In this document: positions 43,304 to 52,348 of the stretch, one piece after another
Numbering within the stretch: position 1 is the stretch's first letter
Layout: each line of letters opens with the position of its first letter
Assembly (NCBI GenBank): GCA_019058365.1
Contig: JAHPZE010000008.1
Span: 89,651 to 153,650, forward strand
Reading direction: 5' to 3'
Source: Promethearchaeota archaeon
GTDB lineage: Archaea; Asgardarchaeota; Lokiarchaeia; Sigyniarchaeales; SOKP01
Length of the DNA stretch: 64,000 bases
Translations under genes and position numbers: made by a program
The notes under the pieces: model-generated
Seen by the model: the letters and a program-made list of their open reading frames with translations, nothing else
What the model was told of the DNA's origin: nothing
Database searches by the model: none

Positions 43304-43438
43304 TCTTGATTATCCTAATTTGAATAAAAAAGTTTAATTGATAAATTGATTTGATTACTGAAAAATGTATCAATTTTTAAATAAGAAATTGTAATTTAAA
43401 AATCTTCATACAAAACAAATTCTTTTTAAAACCTTTTC

Positions 43439-44092
43439 TTATTCAATCTTCCTTAATATTAGATTCCCATTTCTATCTATATTTATCAAATAATCGGAAA
43501 TAATATATAGGAAAAGTCTCAAATTCCTAATATGCACAATAGATAATCCAAATTCGCTTAAGTATAAAGCTGCTCGGCTAAAAATATTAATTAAAAGTGT
43601 GAGAGAAAATACAATAATACTAAATAAGAAATTATTCATTATATTTGACAAAACTAACATGCAAATTATAAATGTAATTATACCAATATATATATTCACT
43701 CTTCGATACTTTAATGAGTAGATATCAATTATACTTCCTTTTATGATACCTGCAAATGCTACAATCAACATCGGAAATGCAATTAATGCAACTATTCTCT
43801 GAGATGTAATATTAGGTTGTGTTAGAATAAAATATAAGAATAATACTGAAAAATTAATATAAATAATTCCTGATAAAATCTTATTAAGTTTTCCGTGATT
43901 TTTATTATTCCTTTTTTCAAGAACGCTGACAATATTTAAAATACCCAGGCATGTTAAAGATGCAAATGGATAGACTATAATGGATAAAAGTGCATCTAAA
44001 GGGAAAAATATGGCAAAAAGAAGAAAACAAACAACTAATAAAATAGTAATATAGTTGTCAGCACGAATCTTATTTTTATTTATCAAATCCAA
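43439..44092 (-). CDS. Six-helix membrane protein B of a tandem pair
   Basis: A 217-residue membrane protein paralogous to the one at 42629-43303. Shared elements include RADNYI near residue 10, the LYLSEFGLS motif (RAALYLSEFGLSIVHIRN against RAALYLSEFGLSLVSFRN), and the tail YLINIDRNGNLILRKIE. The 135-base gap between the two genes has its own AT-rich promoter-like sequence, so both could be transcribed separately. Function unknown. Confidence 0.6.
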   Translation of the reverse strand: MDLINKNKIRADNYITILLVVCFLLFAIFFPLDALLSIIVYPFASLTCLGILNIVSVLEKRNNKNHGKLNKILSGIIYINFSVLFLYFILTQPNITSQRIVALIAFPMLIVAFAGIIKGSIIDIYSLKYRRVNIYIGIITFIICMLVLSNIMNNFLFSIIVFSLTLLINIFSRAALYLSEFGLSIVHIRNLRLFLYIISDYLINIDRNGNLILRKIE

Positions 44093-44239
44093 GTTTATAA
44101 TTCAAGTATCACTCTCATGAATATTTCTTATATATTATAAAATAGTTATTCTTATTTTTAATGTCTCTATTAATTCTTCTGAAAATTCAAAATATTAAAA
44201 CAGATTTACTTATTTTAAACATAAAATTAACTTCTCTTA

Positions 44240-45175
44240 TTACAAGAATAAAATCATATAATTACCGATAATAATTAAAATCACAGCAACTATAAACCTT
44301 TTACGAAACTTTTCTTTCAAAATTAAAATTGAAAAAATTTGTTGAACCATAGGTGTATTTGCCGTAAATGTGGATGTTAATATCAATCCATTAATCTCTG
44401 CGGCTTTAATATATATAGCATCTGCGAAACCTAAAGATAATATTCCAGCTATTCCGATGTAAATAAAATATTTTAAATTATTCCTATTTTCATTTTTAAA
44501 TCCAGCATAGTACTCGCGTTGAAATAGACCTAATATCGCTATGGCGATCATACCAAAGCCTACTCTAAAAAAATTAGAAATAAAAACATCTCCACTTAAA
44601 ATTCTAGCTTGGTTAAATGAAACGTAAGCAAGCGCCCAGAAAAAAGCTGTACCAATTGCTAACAAAACACCTATAATTAAATCTTCCGAAATTCTTTCTC
44701 TTACACTCTTCTTTATAACAGTTTTTTCAGACTTATCTTTTGTACTTAGAATAAAAACACTTGAGAGTATTAAGACGCCACCAAGTATAATTGAAAATGT
44801 GATTTTTTCATCCAAAAAGAAAATAGAGAAGAATATTACAAAAATTAATGAGATTTGCACGAGGGGATAAGTACGTGAAGCATCTATTTTTTTTAATGAC
44901 ATATAATACATCAAATCTCCAATGGTTACACTAATTCCTGAGATTAAACATGCGATTAAATAGGCAATTAATTCTGAATTATTTAGATCTTTTATAATAA
45001 GATAATTCCCAAATATTAGAGAGAACACGAAGGTTCCAAGAGTGGTACAACATAATCTAAAAAATAAATTTGCTTTTGGTTGAGTTTTTCCAAGCCCCCA
45101 CTTGTATACTAATGATGCTAAAGCCCATGTAAATATAGCATCAAGAGTTAAAATATATCCAATTAATTCAGCCAT
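44240..45175 (-). CDS. EamA/DMT-family transporter
   Basis: A 311-residue protein with about ten hydrophobic segments in two repeats, each of the EamA type (VYKWGLGKTQPKANLF near the first loop, then ALAYVSFNQARILSGDVFISNFFRVGFGM in the second half). The signature of the drug/metabolite transporter superfamily is the two-repeat layout with conserved Gly/Pro. It could move a metabolite or amino acid; the substrate is not visible. It lies 40 bases downstream of the geranylgeranyl reductase gene on the same strand, so the two may be co-transcribed. Confidence 0.82.
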   Translation of the reverse strand: MAELIGYILTLDAIFTWALASLVYKWGLGKTQPKANLFFRLCCTTLGTFVFSLIFGNYLIIKDLNNSELIAYLIACLISGISVTIGDLMYYMSLKKIDASRTYPLVQISLIFVIFFSIFFLDEKITFSIILGGVLILSSVFILSTKDKSEKTVIKKSVRERISEDLIIGVLLAIGTAFFWALAYVSFNQARILSGDVFISNFFRVGFGMIAIAILGLFQREYYAGFKNENRNNLKYFIYIGIAGILSLGFADAIYIKAAEINGLILTSTFTANTPMVQQIFSILILKEKFRKRFIVAVILIIIGNYMILFL

Positions 45176-45215
45176 TTAAAAATTATTATTTAAAATAATT
45201 TTAAAATTATTGTTT

Positions 45216-46394
45216 TTATTTCATTGATTTTAATTTTGATAAAAAGTCTCTTGTTGGAGCTTGGTTAAATAGGAACATATTAACTACCTCATCTCTGATA
45301 TGATCGTCAGTTTCAGCTAAGTGGAACATATTGTTAAGATTTACACCATTATTTTCATAAAAAAAATCTACTATTGAGACTTTCATTTTAAAATTTCTAA
45401 TGATTTTTTTGACATTTGGATAAGACTTATAGCTCCTTAGAGTTTGATTAGAAATATTATCATTTTCTAAAGCTCTAATTGCGGTATCCCCCGCAGCCTT
45501 TCCAGAAACTATACAAGTATGTATTCCCTCACCACTAATAGGTGATACAAAACCAGCAGCATCACCGATGATCATAATATTGTCTTTGAATAAACTCTTT
45601 TCCTTAACTCCTAATGCTGGTATTGGATATGATCCCCTCCAAATCTCTTTATAATTTTTATTTGGAAAGAATTTCTTTAAATTTGGATCATGAATAAACT
45701 CATTATAAGCTTGATTCAAATTGTTATCAATATTTGCCTCCAACCAAGTACCACATCCAATATTGAAATGAGTTTCATCTAATGGAAAAATCCAACCATA
45801 TCCTTTATATCTCCTAAAAAATAATGAAATTGCAGATTTATCTAATAAATTTTTTCCTTCCATTATTGCGCACTTACATAAACCTATTTCATCAATTTTC
45901 CACTTGTTTCTCAATCCAGACAAAGGTGCTATTTTTGAGCTCATTCCATCAGCAATTACTATAATCTTACCTAAGTATTCTTTAGTTCCATTCGGAGTTT
46001 TAGTTTTTATTCCAATTTTCTGATTATTTTTAAACACAAAATCAAAAGAAAGATTCTTATCAAAGAGTTCAGCCCCAGCATCTATAGCTATATTTCTTAT
46101 GAAATTATCGAATTCTAATCTATCTACAGTCAATGAAGGTTCTGTTATATCCTTCCAGGAATACTCTAACTTATGATAATCTCCAGAATAAATTGTTATT
46201 CCGGTAATAGGCATCAAATCTAATTTTCGTAATTGAGGGTAATACTTGAAAATTCTTGAACTTACAGCTCCTCCGCATGGCTTACGCCAACCGGTATTTC
46301 TTTCAATTAGAGCGACTTTAAATCCACTTTTTGCTAAAACTTCAGCACATTTAGAGCCAGCTGGTCCTGCTCCAGAAATTACTACATCATACAT
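45216..46394 (-). CDS. Geranylgeranyl reductase-family FAD protein
   Basis: A 392-residue flavoprotein. The N-terminal FAD motif GAGPAGSKCAEVLAKSGF, the ERN end of strand two, and KPCGGAVSSR are those of digeranylgeranylglycerophospholipid reductases; later GWIFPLDETHFNIGCG and IIGDAAGFVSPISGEGIHT complete the family pattern. The enzyme saturates isoprenoid double bonds of archaeal membrane lipids or related isoprenoids. Whether it acts on lipid or on chlorophyll/quinone-like side chains cannot be told, but lipid reduction is the default in an archaeon. It precedes the EamA gene on the same strand. Confidence 0.9.
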   Translation of the reverse strand: MYDVVISGAGPAGSKCAEVLAKSGFKVALIERNTGWRKPCGGAVSSRIFKYYPQLRKLDLMPITGITIYSGDYHKLEYSWKDITEPSLTVDRLEFDNFIRNIAIDAGAELFDKNLSFDFVFKNNQKIGIKTKTPNGTKEYLGKIIVIADGMSSKIAPLSGLRNKWKIDEIGLCKCAIMEGKNLLDKSAISLFFRRYKGYGWIFPLDETHFNIGCGTWLEANIDNNLNQAYNEFIHDPNLKKFFPNKNYKEIWRGSYPIPALGVKEKSLFKDNIMIIGDAAGFVSPISGEGIHTCIVSGKAAGDTAIRALENDNISNQTLRSYKSYPNVKKIIRNFKMKVSIVDFFYENNGVNLNNMFHLAETDDHIRDEVVNMFLFNQAPTRDFLSKLKSMK

Positions 46395-46519
46395 CTTAAG
46401 TCTTTAAAATTTTGTATACTAATTAATTGATTCGATAATAAAAAACTTAATGCTAAAATGATAAAAAATTAATAAAAAATTAAAAAAAATTATAAAAACG
46501 AGAGTTCTTTAATGAAATT

Positions 46520-47212
46520 ATGAGAAAAGAAGATTTATTAAAGCCAGCGGATTCTGAATTTTTGGGAAATTCTATAAGTAGCATTTCAAAATCTCAAAAA
46601 AATAACGCTCAAACTTTAAAAACAGGAACAACTACAGTAGGATTAACAGTAAAAGATGCCGTTATATTAGGAACAGATAAAAGAGCTACAATGGCTTATT
46701 TTGTAGCAAGTAAAGTTGCTGAAAAGTTGTATAAAATCCAGGAACACTTCTGGATCACAACTGCTGGCTCCGTAGCAGATTGCCAGTACTTAGTCGACGT
46801 TTTACAAGCTGAAACTACTATATATCAATTAGAACATGATGGCAAACCAATGTTAATAAAATCTGCTGGAAAAATGTTATCAAATATTTTATACCAAAAT
46901 AAGATGTTTCCTTTTGAAGTAGGTTTAATACTAGGTGGAGTTACAGAAGAGGAAGGACCAACTATTTTAGATATAAGTGCGTATGGATCCATCTTACCTG
47001 AAAAATATTGCGCAATCGGTAGTGGGCAGAATTTTTCTTATGGTGTGTTAGAGGCTAAGTATAAAGATAATTTAACTATTGAAGAGGGTAAAGAAATTAT
47101 AAAAAAAGCGATTACCGCTTCAATTATTCGAGATATGGCATCTGGTAATGGCATAGATATTGCTGTCATTAAAGCTTCTGAACCCGCCGAGCGAGAATTT
47201 ATACCTATATGA
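46520..47212 (+). CDS. psmB: 20S proteasome beta subunit
   Basis: A 230-residue proteasome beta subunit. A propeptide of 36 residues ends with LKTG, after which Thr37 (mature Thr1) begins TTTVGL. Catalytic residues are complete: T37, D53 (LGTDKR) and K69 (EKLYK). The fold's SGNGIDIAVI strand is at the end. The propeptide contains a Ser-rich stretch. Cleavage makes the N-terminal nucleophile. It is divergent from the geranylgeranyl reductase gene. The ubiquitin-like protein at 17838 may feed substrates to it, but this is inference; alpha subunit and unfoldase are not in the window. Confidence 0.95.
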   Translation: MRKEDLLKPADSEFLGNSISSISKSQKNNAQTLKTGTTTVGLTVKDAVILGTDKRATMAYFVASKVAEKLYKIQEHFWITTAGSVADCQYLVDVLQAETTIYQLEHDGKPMLIKSAGKMLSNILYQNKMFPFEVGLILGGVTEEEGPTILDISAYGSILPEKYCAIGSGQNFSYGVLEAKYKDNLTIEEGKEIIKKAITASIIRDMASGNGIDIAVIKASEPAEREFIPI

Positions 47213-47449
47213 AACTACATTTAAAAAGTTGTAATTTCATTATTTTTATTCTTATTATTTAAGTTTTACCTATTATAATTTTCATTTAAAAAAATTTAAA
47301 AGAAAATATTTAATAATAAGGATAGCATTACTTTATAAAAATATACTATATATTCTTAAGCTAGAAGGATTATCTCTTAATAGAACTTGGAATTATTAAT
47401 TAAAACTGGTACTAATCAATAGAAAACAAGAAAATAGCGGTGTATTAAA

Positions 47450-48178
47450 ATGCCTTATGAAATTATCGTAGACTTGTCTCATAAAGAAAAATTAGAAGAG
47501 TTTCCAGAATTCGCACTAGGGGAAGATGATTTTGAAATTAGCTATATTGATAAAACTGAAGGACCAATTGAATTTGATATGCTTGAAGATTTTGATATTT
47601 TATTTATTGGAAATATCCAACATACTAAAGATGGGAAAAAAGATAAATTTACACAAGACGAATTAAAAGCAATTAAAAAATATATCGGAGAAGGCGGAGG
47701 ACTCCTATTAACTAGTGGAGAGGGTGGGGATCAAGATATTCCAATGAAACACGGGTCTATTAGAGTCTTATATAAAATGACTGGTGTTCGAAGATTTTGG
47801 AATGGAGTTATTCAAGAAGCACCCTCAAATTATCTTATTAAAAAAAAGAATGTTTTAATAACAGAATTATTTAACCATCCTATAACGGAAGGGATTACTG
47901 AACTTGTCTTACCTAATTGCACTTTTTTTACACTTACAGAAGAGGAAGTAGAGGATTTAATTGTTACCTCTGAAAAAGCTGAATTTAAATATTATAGTGA
48001 TGATGAAATTGGAGCTCTTGGGCCCGTACCTATATGTGTAGTTTCTGAATTCTATAACGGGAGATGTGTTACTATTGGTTCCTCAGATTGGCTTTTAGAA
48101 GACGATTTTGGATTAGATGCGGGAGATAATCTTAAATTTTTATCGAATATTATCGAATGGCTCTCTTTTGAGATTTAA
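47450..48178 (+). CDS. GATase1-like / GIFT-type domain protein
   Basis: A 242-residue protein with a class-I glutamine amidotransferase-like fold: MPYEIIVDLSHKE, then FDMLEDFDILFIGN, ALKAIKKYIGEGGGLLLTSGEGG and VTIGSSDWLLED. Those are the strands and the nucleophile-elbow region (LLLTSGEGG), yet the catalytic Cys is replaced by Ser or Gly there, so it is likely not an amidotransferase. The pattern is like the GIFT domain found in GldG and IFT52-type eukaryotic cilia proteins, and in DUF4350. The N-terminal HKEKLEEF is as in those. It is followed by a radical SAM gene 24 bases downstream on the same strand. Confidence 0.65.
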   Translation: MPYEIIVDLSHKEKLEEFPEFALGEDDFEISYIDKTEGPIEFDMLEDFDILFIGNIQHTKDGKKDKFTQDELKAIKKYIGEGGGLLLTSGEGGDQDIPMKHGSIRVLYKMTGVRRFWNGVIQEAPSNYLIKKKNVLITELFNHPITEGITELVLPNCTFFTLTEEEVEDLIVTSEKAEFKYYSDDEIGALGPVPICVVSEFYNGRCVTIGSSDWLLEDDFGLDAGDNLKFLSNIIEWLSFEI

Positions 48179-48202
48179 TTAGTTAACCTTAATCATTTTA
48201 TT

Positions 48203-49315
48203 ATGGTTTTTAGAGTTTTTCGACCGGAAGCTGTATCTGTATGGAAAAATGAAGAAATATTTAAACGATTTTCAAAATATAGAGGAATACTTGATGGGAA
48301 ACTGTTAGCTAGATATTTGGTTGCTAAGAGTGTAAAATGCGATTTTAACCTAAGTGATCCAGTAGAAAAGCTTGAGAGCTTATTGAAAGAGAAATCCCTT
48401 GAGTTTAACAAACTTCTTAATAAGGATTCAAATAATTTGAAAAATCGTGTTGTTCAAGAAATTAACTATATAACTCTCGCCGAAACAATAGCAATTAAAT
48501 ATTTGCAAGCTTGTATGTTCTGCGAACGTCAATGTAAAGCGAATCGAATGAGTGGTGAGAAGGGATTCTGCTTAATCTCAAAAGATTCATATGTGTCTTC
48601 TGCTTTCCTTCATATGGGTGAAGAACCCTTATTAATTCCGAGTGGTACTATTTTTTTTCAAGGATGTAATTTTGGATGTGTATTTTGTCAAAATTATGAT
48701 ATTTCTCAAGCATGGAAAGGGAAAAAAAAAATTGAAGATGTAGCTCAAAAAGTTAATACTCTCCAATTGGCATCTATTACTGAAAAACTTGTTGATAAAG
48801 GTGCAATAAATGTAAATTATGTGGGAGGAGATCCCATCCCTAACATTCACACTATTGTAGGGAGTTTAAAATTTCAAAAATCTAATATCTGTCAGTTATG
48901 GAACTCAAATTTTTTCTTAACTGATAAATCTTTATCGTTAATAATAGATTTTATGGATTTTTGGCTACCTGACTTTAAATATGGTAATAATGAATGTGGT
49001 AAAAAATATTCTGGAATTGATAATTATTTTGATGTAGTTGCTAGAAATCATAAAAGAATCCATGATGAGGGAAGTGGAGAAATCTGTATTAGACATTTAG
49101 TGATGCCAAATCATATCGAATGTTGTACTAAACCAATATTAGATTATGTTGCTAAAGAGCTCCCCAAAGCTGTAATGAACATCATGGGTCAATATAGACC
49201 TCAATATAAGGCATTTAATTATGAAGAAATAAATAGAAGTCCTACATCTGAAGAAATGCATGAGGTAAAAATGTATGCTCAAAAATTAGGAATAGTATTT
49301 GAGCCATTATCATAA
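48203..49315 (+). CDS. Radical SAM protein, PflA-like (COG1313 type)
   Basis: A 370-residue radical SAM enzyme. An N-terminal cysteine module (CMFCERQCKANRMSGEKGFC, about 110-129) is as in COG1313-like activating enzymes. The cluster motif is CNFGCVFC, followed by QNYDIS. GGDPIPN (a GGEP-type SAM motif) and WNSNFFL follow later in the barrel. Many relatives activate glycyl radical enzymes or work with AMMECR1/Memo partners, none of which is here. The N-terminal 90 residues are an extra helical part. Start ATG 48203 lies 24 bases after the GIFT-type gene, so the two are probably one operon. Confidence 0.85.
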   Translation: MVFRVFRPEAVSVWKNEEIFKRFSKYRGILDGKLLARYLVAKSVKCDFNLSDPVEKLESLLKEKSLEFNKLLNKDSNNLKNRVVQEINYITLAETIAIKYLQACMFCERQCKANRMSGEKGFCLISKDSYVSSAFLHMGEEPLLIPSGTIFFQGCNFGCVFCQNYDISQAWKGKKKIEDVAQKVNTLQLASITEKLVDKGAINVNYVGGDPIPNIHTIVGSLKFQKSNICQLWNSNFFLTDKSLSLIIDFMDFWLPDFKYGNNECGKKYSGIDNYFDVVARNHKRIHDEGSGEICIRHLVMPNHIECCTKPILDYVAKELPKAVMNIMGQYRPQYKAFNYEEINRSPTSEEMHEVKMYAQKLGIVFEPLS

Positions 49316-49412
49316 CGAATTCTTTATTTTAGAAAAATCTATAAGTAATTAAATATTACAAAATTTAATTTTTAACACCTCTACTTTTAAAAATAAACAT
49401 AAATGAGTTGAA

Positions 49413-50516
49413 ATGTCTCAAAAATTAGAAGATATTAAAGGCCTTGGTAAAAAAGTTGATATATTAAAAGAAGCGGGAATTGATTCTGTTGAAAAATTAG
49501 CAAACTCCAAATTAGAAGATTTAATTGAGTTAAAAGGAATTGGGAAGTCTACAGCTGAAAAAATAATTGAAAGTGCAAAAGAATTAATACAACCAGAAGT
49601 AAAAGTAGGAGAAACAGCATTAATTGAGAAAGAAGAAGATGAAGAAAAAAAAATCCAGGAAGAAGTTAGAAAATTGGAACAGAAGAAAAATAGATTGCAG
49701 GGAATAAAAGTTGAAGACGGAGATTTTGTCCTTGTTAAAATAACAGCACGAACTCAAAAGGGTCATATTTTTAGAGTTTCATCTGAAGATGATGCGAAAA
49801 AAGCAGGTATATATGATGAGAACGAGGCTAAAAGGGGATACTATACTCCAGAATTCGTTATCGTGGGAAAACCCGGATTCGTAAATGAAGGTCTAACTGA
49901 AACTATTAAAGAAATGAGTTTTTTTGAGAAAAAATCTGTTAGAATTCCTCCTACTAAGGCTTTTGGAAAACGCGATCCCCAAAAAATTGAAAGAATAGGT
50001 ATAGCAAAATTCAGGAGATTAAATGAAGGAAAAAATCCTGAAATTGGCAAAGAGTTTATTAAACAAACTCAAGGACAAACACAAAGGGGTATAATAACAA
50101 ATATTGTACAAGGAAGAGTTATTGTTGATTATAACCATCCTTTAGCGGGACAAAATATAGATTATAATCTGGAAATTATAGATAAAATCGAAGATTTTAA
50201 TGAAAAAATAGAATATTTTATGATAAACAAAGGAATTCCGAAAGAAAATGTGTCTGATTTTCAAGTAAGTTATATTCCTAAGAGTAAGACTCTTGAGATA
50301 ACTATTCCTAAAATGTTCCTTTTTCAGAATTTAACATATGTTAAATTTGGTCTTGCGATGGATCTTCAAACTCATATGGGGGAAGAAATTGATGACATAA
50401 AATTCATAGAAATCTATGAAAAAATACCCATACCAACAACACCATCAGAGTCTGTTATGAAAAAGGTTGAAGAATTTAATAAAGAACAAGAAAATAAAGA
50501 AGAAAGTAAAGAATAA
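49413..50516 (+). CDS. Archaeal long FKBP-type peptidyl-prolyl isomerase with N-terminal HhH domain
   Basis: A 367-residue protein. Residues 1-50 are helix-hairpin-helix modules (LEDIKGLGKKVDILKEAGI, then LIELKGIGKSTAEKI). From about 95 comes an FKBP domain with an inserted flap, of the SlyD/FKBP26 type: GLTETIKEM, PPTKAFGKRDP and VDYNHPLAGQNIDY. Residues 240-350 form the C-terminal alpha-beta domain found in archaeal long FKBPs. It should be a cytoplasmic chaperone and proline isomerase. The tail is highly charged. The HhH fusion is unusual and might tether it to nucleic acid or ribosomes; this is inference. It is convergent with the HAD gene. Confidence 0.88.
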   Translation: MSQKLEDIKGLGKKVDILKEAGIDSVEKLANSKLEDLIELKGIGKSTAEKIIESAKELIQPEVKVGETALIEKEEDEEKKIQEEVRKLEQKKNRLQGIKVEDGDFVLVKITARTQKGHIFRVSSEDDAKKAGIYDENEAKRGYYTPEFVIVGKPGFVNEGLTETIKEMSFFEKKSVRIPPTKAFGKRDPQKIERIGIAKFRRLNEGKNPEIGKEFIKQTQGQTQRGIITNIVQGRVIVDYNHPLAGQNIDYNLEIIDKIEDFNEKIEYFMINKGIPKENVSDFQVSYIPKSKTLEITIPKMFLFQNLTYVKFGLAMDLQTHMGEEIDDIKFIEIYEKIPIPTTPSESVMKKVEEFNKEQENKEESKE

Positions 50517-50535
50517 TAGATATTTATCTGAATTT

Positions 50536-51504
50536 TTATGTAATTTGAATTTTTGTTACAAGGTTTTGTTTCTTTTTCTCCTTCTCTTTCTTATATTCAG
50601 CTTTTTTCTTATGATATTTAGCATGTTTTTGTTGGTATTTCATTCTCCGTTTTAAGGATTTCCCTTTTTTTTTTAGATAATTTTTTTTTGCTTTTTTATA
50701 TTCCATTTTAGCTTTTTTATACTCCTTTTTAGTCTTTTTATATTGCATATATTTCTTTTTTATTTTATGGCGAAGATTCTTACTAATATTTCCTATTCCT
50801 AATTCGCGTAGCTGCTTCTTAAATTTCTCAAATGATTCAAATCTAATTACTATAAATCCTAGATCTCGAGCTGGAACTAAATTTTGAATTTTATCATCTA
50901 TAAAGACACATTTTTTTGGACTTGTATCTAATTTTGTTAAAACATATTTATATTTATCCATATCTGGTTTAACATAACCGATTTCATTTGATAAGAAAAC
51001 ATTATCGAAAATATCATAGAATCCTTTTAAATAGTTCGATCTTGCATGGACATCATGGGTATTTGACATTAAACTTACTGTGTAATCTGCTTGATGTAAA
51101 CGTTCTATTATTTCTGCCATTTCTAAGGAAATATTTGTTACTTGAGAATATAAATCAAACCAAAGCTCAGTATAATATTCTACATCCGCTTCTTTGGGGG
51201 ATAATTCTTCATCGCTTTTTTGAAAAGGATAATAATATTTTTCAAAAATTTTCTGTAAAAATTCCTGAGTAGAAATTATTCCAGAGCTTAGATGTCTTCT
51301 AATTTTTCTACTATATGAGTTTTCATCACGAGGAATTGAAATCTTTAAATCTGATTCGATCATATCAAGTAAATTCTTTAAAACAAAGGTCCTTTCAATA
51401 AAAACCCCCCCAAAATCAAAAATGAAGTGTTTTATCTTGTATAATCGTACTTTTTGTTCTTTTCCATAAATCTTGGATTTTTCTAGTTGTTCTTGCTTAC
51501 TCAT
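50536..51504 (-). CDS. HAD-superfamily hydrolase with Lys/Tyr-rich C-terminal tail
   Basis: A 322-residue protein. The HAD core (about 20-245) has motif I FDFGGV with nucleophile D30, motif II SLMSNT, and motif III/IV with Lys in GYVKPD and KCVFIDD. The second acid of the usual DxD is replaced by Gly (DFGG), as in epoxide-hydrolase/haloacid-like HAD members. The last 80 residues are a basic coiled coil with YKKAK-type repeats (KKEYKKAKMEYKKAKKNY), of near-pure Lys, Tyr, Ala, Glu. This tail could bind polyanions such as inositol phosphates, RNA or membranes. It is the last gene of an operon with two ATP-grasp genes (gap 26 bases). Confidence 0.8.
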   Translation of the reverse strand: MSKQEQLEKSKIYGKEQKVRLYKIKHFIFDFGGVFIERTFVLKNLLDMIESDLKISIPRDENSYSRKIRRHLSSGIISTQEFLQKIFEKYYYPFQKSDEELSPKEADVEYYTELWFDLYSQVTNISLEMAEIIERLHQADYTVSLMSNTHDVHARSNYLKGFYDIFDNVFLSNEIGYVKPDMDKYKYVLTKLDTSPKKCVFIDDKIQNLVPARDLGFIVIRFESFEKFKKQLRELGIGNISKNLRHKIKKKYMQYKKTKKEYKKAKMEYKKAKKNYLKKKGKSLKRRMKYQQKHAKYHKKKAEYKKEKEKKKQNLVTKIQIT

Positions 51505-51530
51505 TTTAAATGTATAATAATGTAAAAAAA

Positions 51531-52334
51531 TTAAATATTATTTTGATTTTTGTGTAATTTTTTATACTTATTAATTATTAGATTGCATATACTTTCAACG
51601 GGCGAAATTTCACACTTCCAATTGGTGAACTCAGGAAAACTTCCAGGATCTACAACATATAATTTATTGCTAATTTCTTCTCGTACAATATCTAAATGTC
51701 CGAATAATAGATCTCCGTTAAAATAATCCTTCCATTTTTTAATTATATCTCCTATATCATCTGGAGTTTCAATTTTTTTCATATCAACATGTTCATTTGA
51801 TAATGGAGGTTTAATTAAAGTACAGATTTCATTATCAATAAAGTACACATTATAATGAATTCCCTTAATATATTTTTCCAAGTATAAGATTGTGTTATTT
51901 TCTGATTTTAATTCCTCGTATGATCTAATAATTCTAACTCCTTTACTCCCTGAACCCATGATTGGCTTTAAAATAAATGGAAAATCTTTTAAATCTAATT
52001 GATTCTTAAACGTATCAGCTGTACCTAAATAAATTTTTGGTGCTAATAACCCTACTTTTTTCATTAGAAAATGCGACTGTATTCGATTTTTCTGCAAAAA
52101 TGATATTTGGGGGTTTGGTATAACAGGAATACTATTTGCTTCCAAGAAAAAACCAGCATATAAAAAAAATAGACTTTTTGATTTTAATATATAAAAGTCA
52201 TTATTTAAAAGGGTTCCATTTATAATTAAATTCTCTAATGTGTAGATCGAAACGATATATCCTTTACTTTCTAAACAATCTTTTAGCTGTCCTGTCATCA
52301 TAGTCTTTCTTTTCGATAAAATTCCAATATTCAT
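51531..52334 (-). CDS. ATP-grasp ligase/kinase A
   Basis: A 267-residue ATP-grasp protein. The central lysine segment is FPFILKPIMGSGSKGVRII, then the hinge LYLEKYIKGIHYNVYFID, and the metal-binding end LFGHLDIVREE and VVDPGSFPEF. The last motif (DPGSFPEF) has Asp-x-Gly-x-Phe-Pro where kinases of the ITPK type have DxNxFP. It resembles RimK-like ligases as much as inositol kinases. The operon is upstream ATP-grasp B (gap 14 bases), this gene, and the HAD gene. No signal sequences are present. Confidence 0.78.
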   Translation of the reverse strand: MNIGILSKRKTMMTGQLKDCLESKGYIVSIYTLENLIINGTLLNNDFYILKSKSLFFLYAGFFLEANSIPVIPNPQISFLQKNRIQSHFLMKKVGLLAPKIYLGTADTFKNQLDLKDFPFILKPIMGSGSKGVRIIRSYEELKSENNTILYLEKYIKGIHYNVYFIDNEICTLIKPPLSNEHVDMKKIETPDDIGDIIKKWKDYFNGDLLFGHLDIVREEISNKLYVVDPGSFPEFTNWKCEISPVESICNLIINKYKKLHKNQNNI

Positions 52335-52348
52335 TTTCCTTCGCTAAA

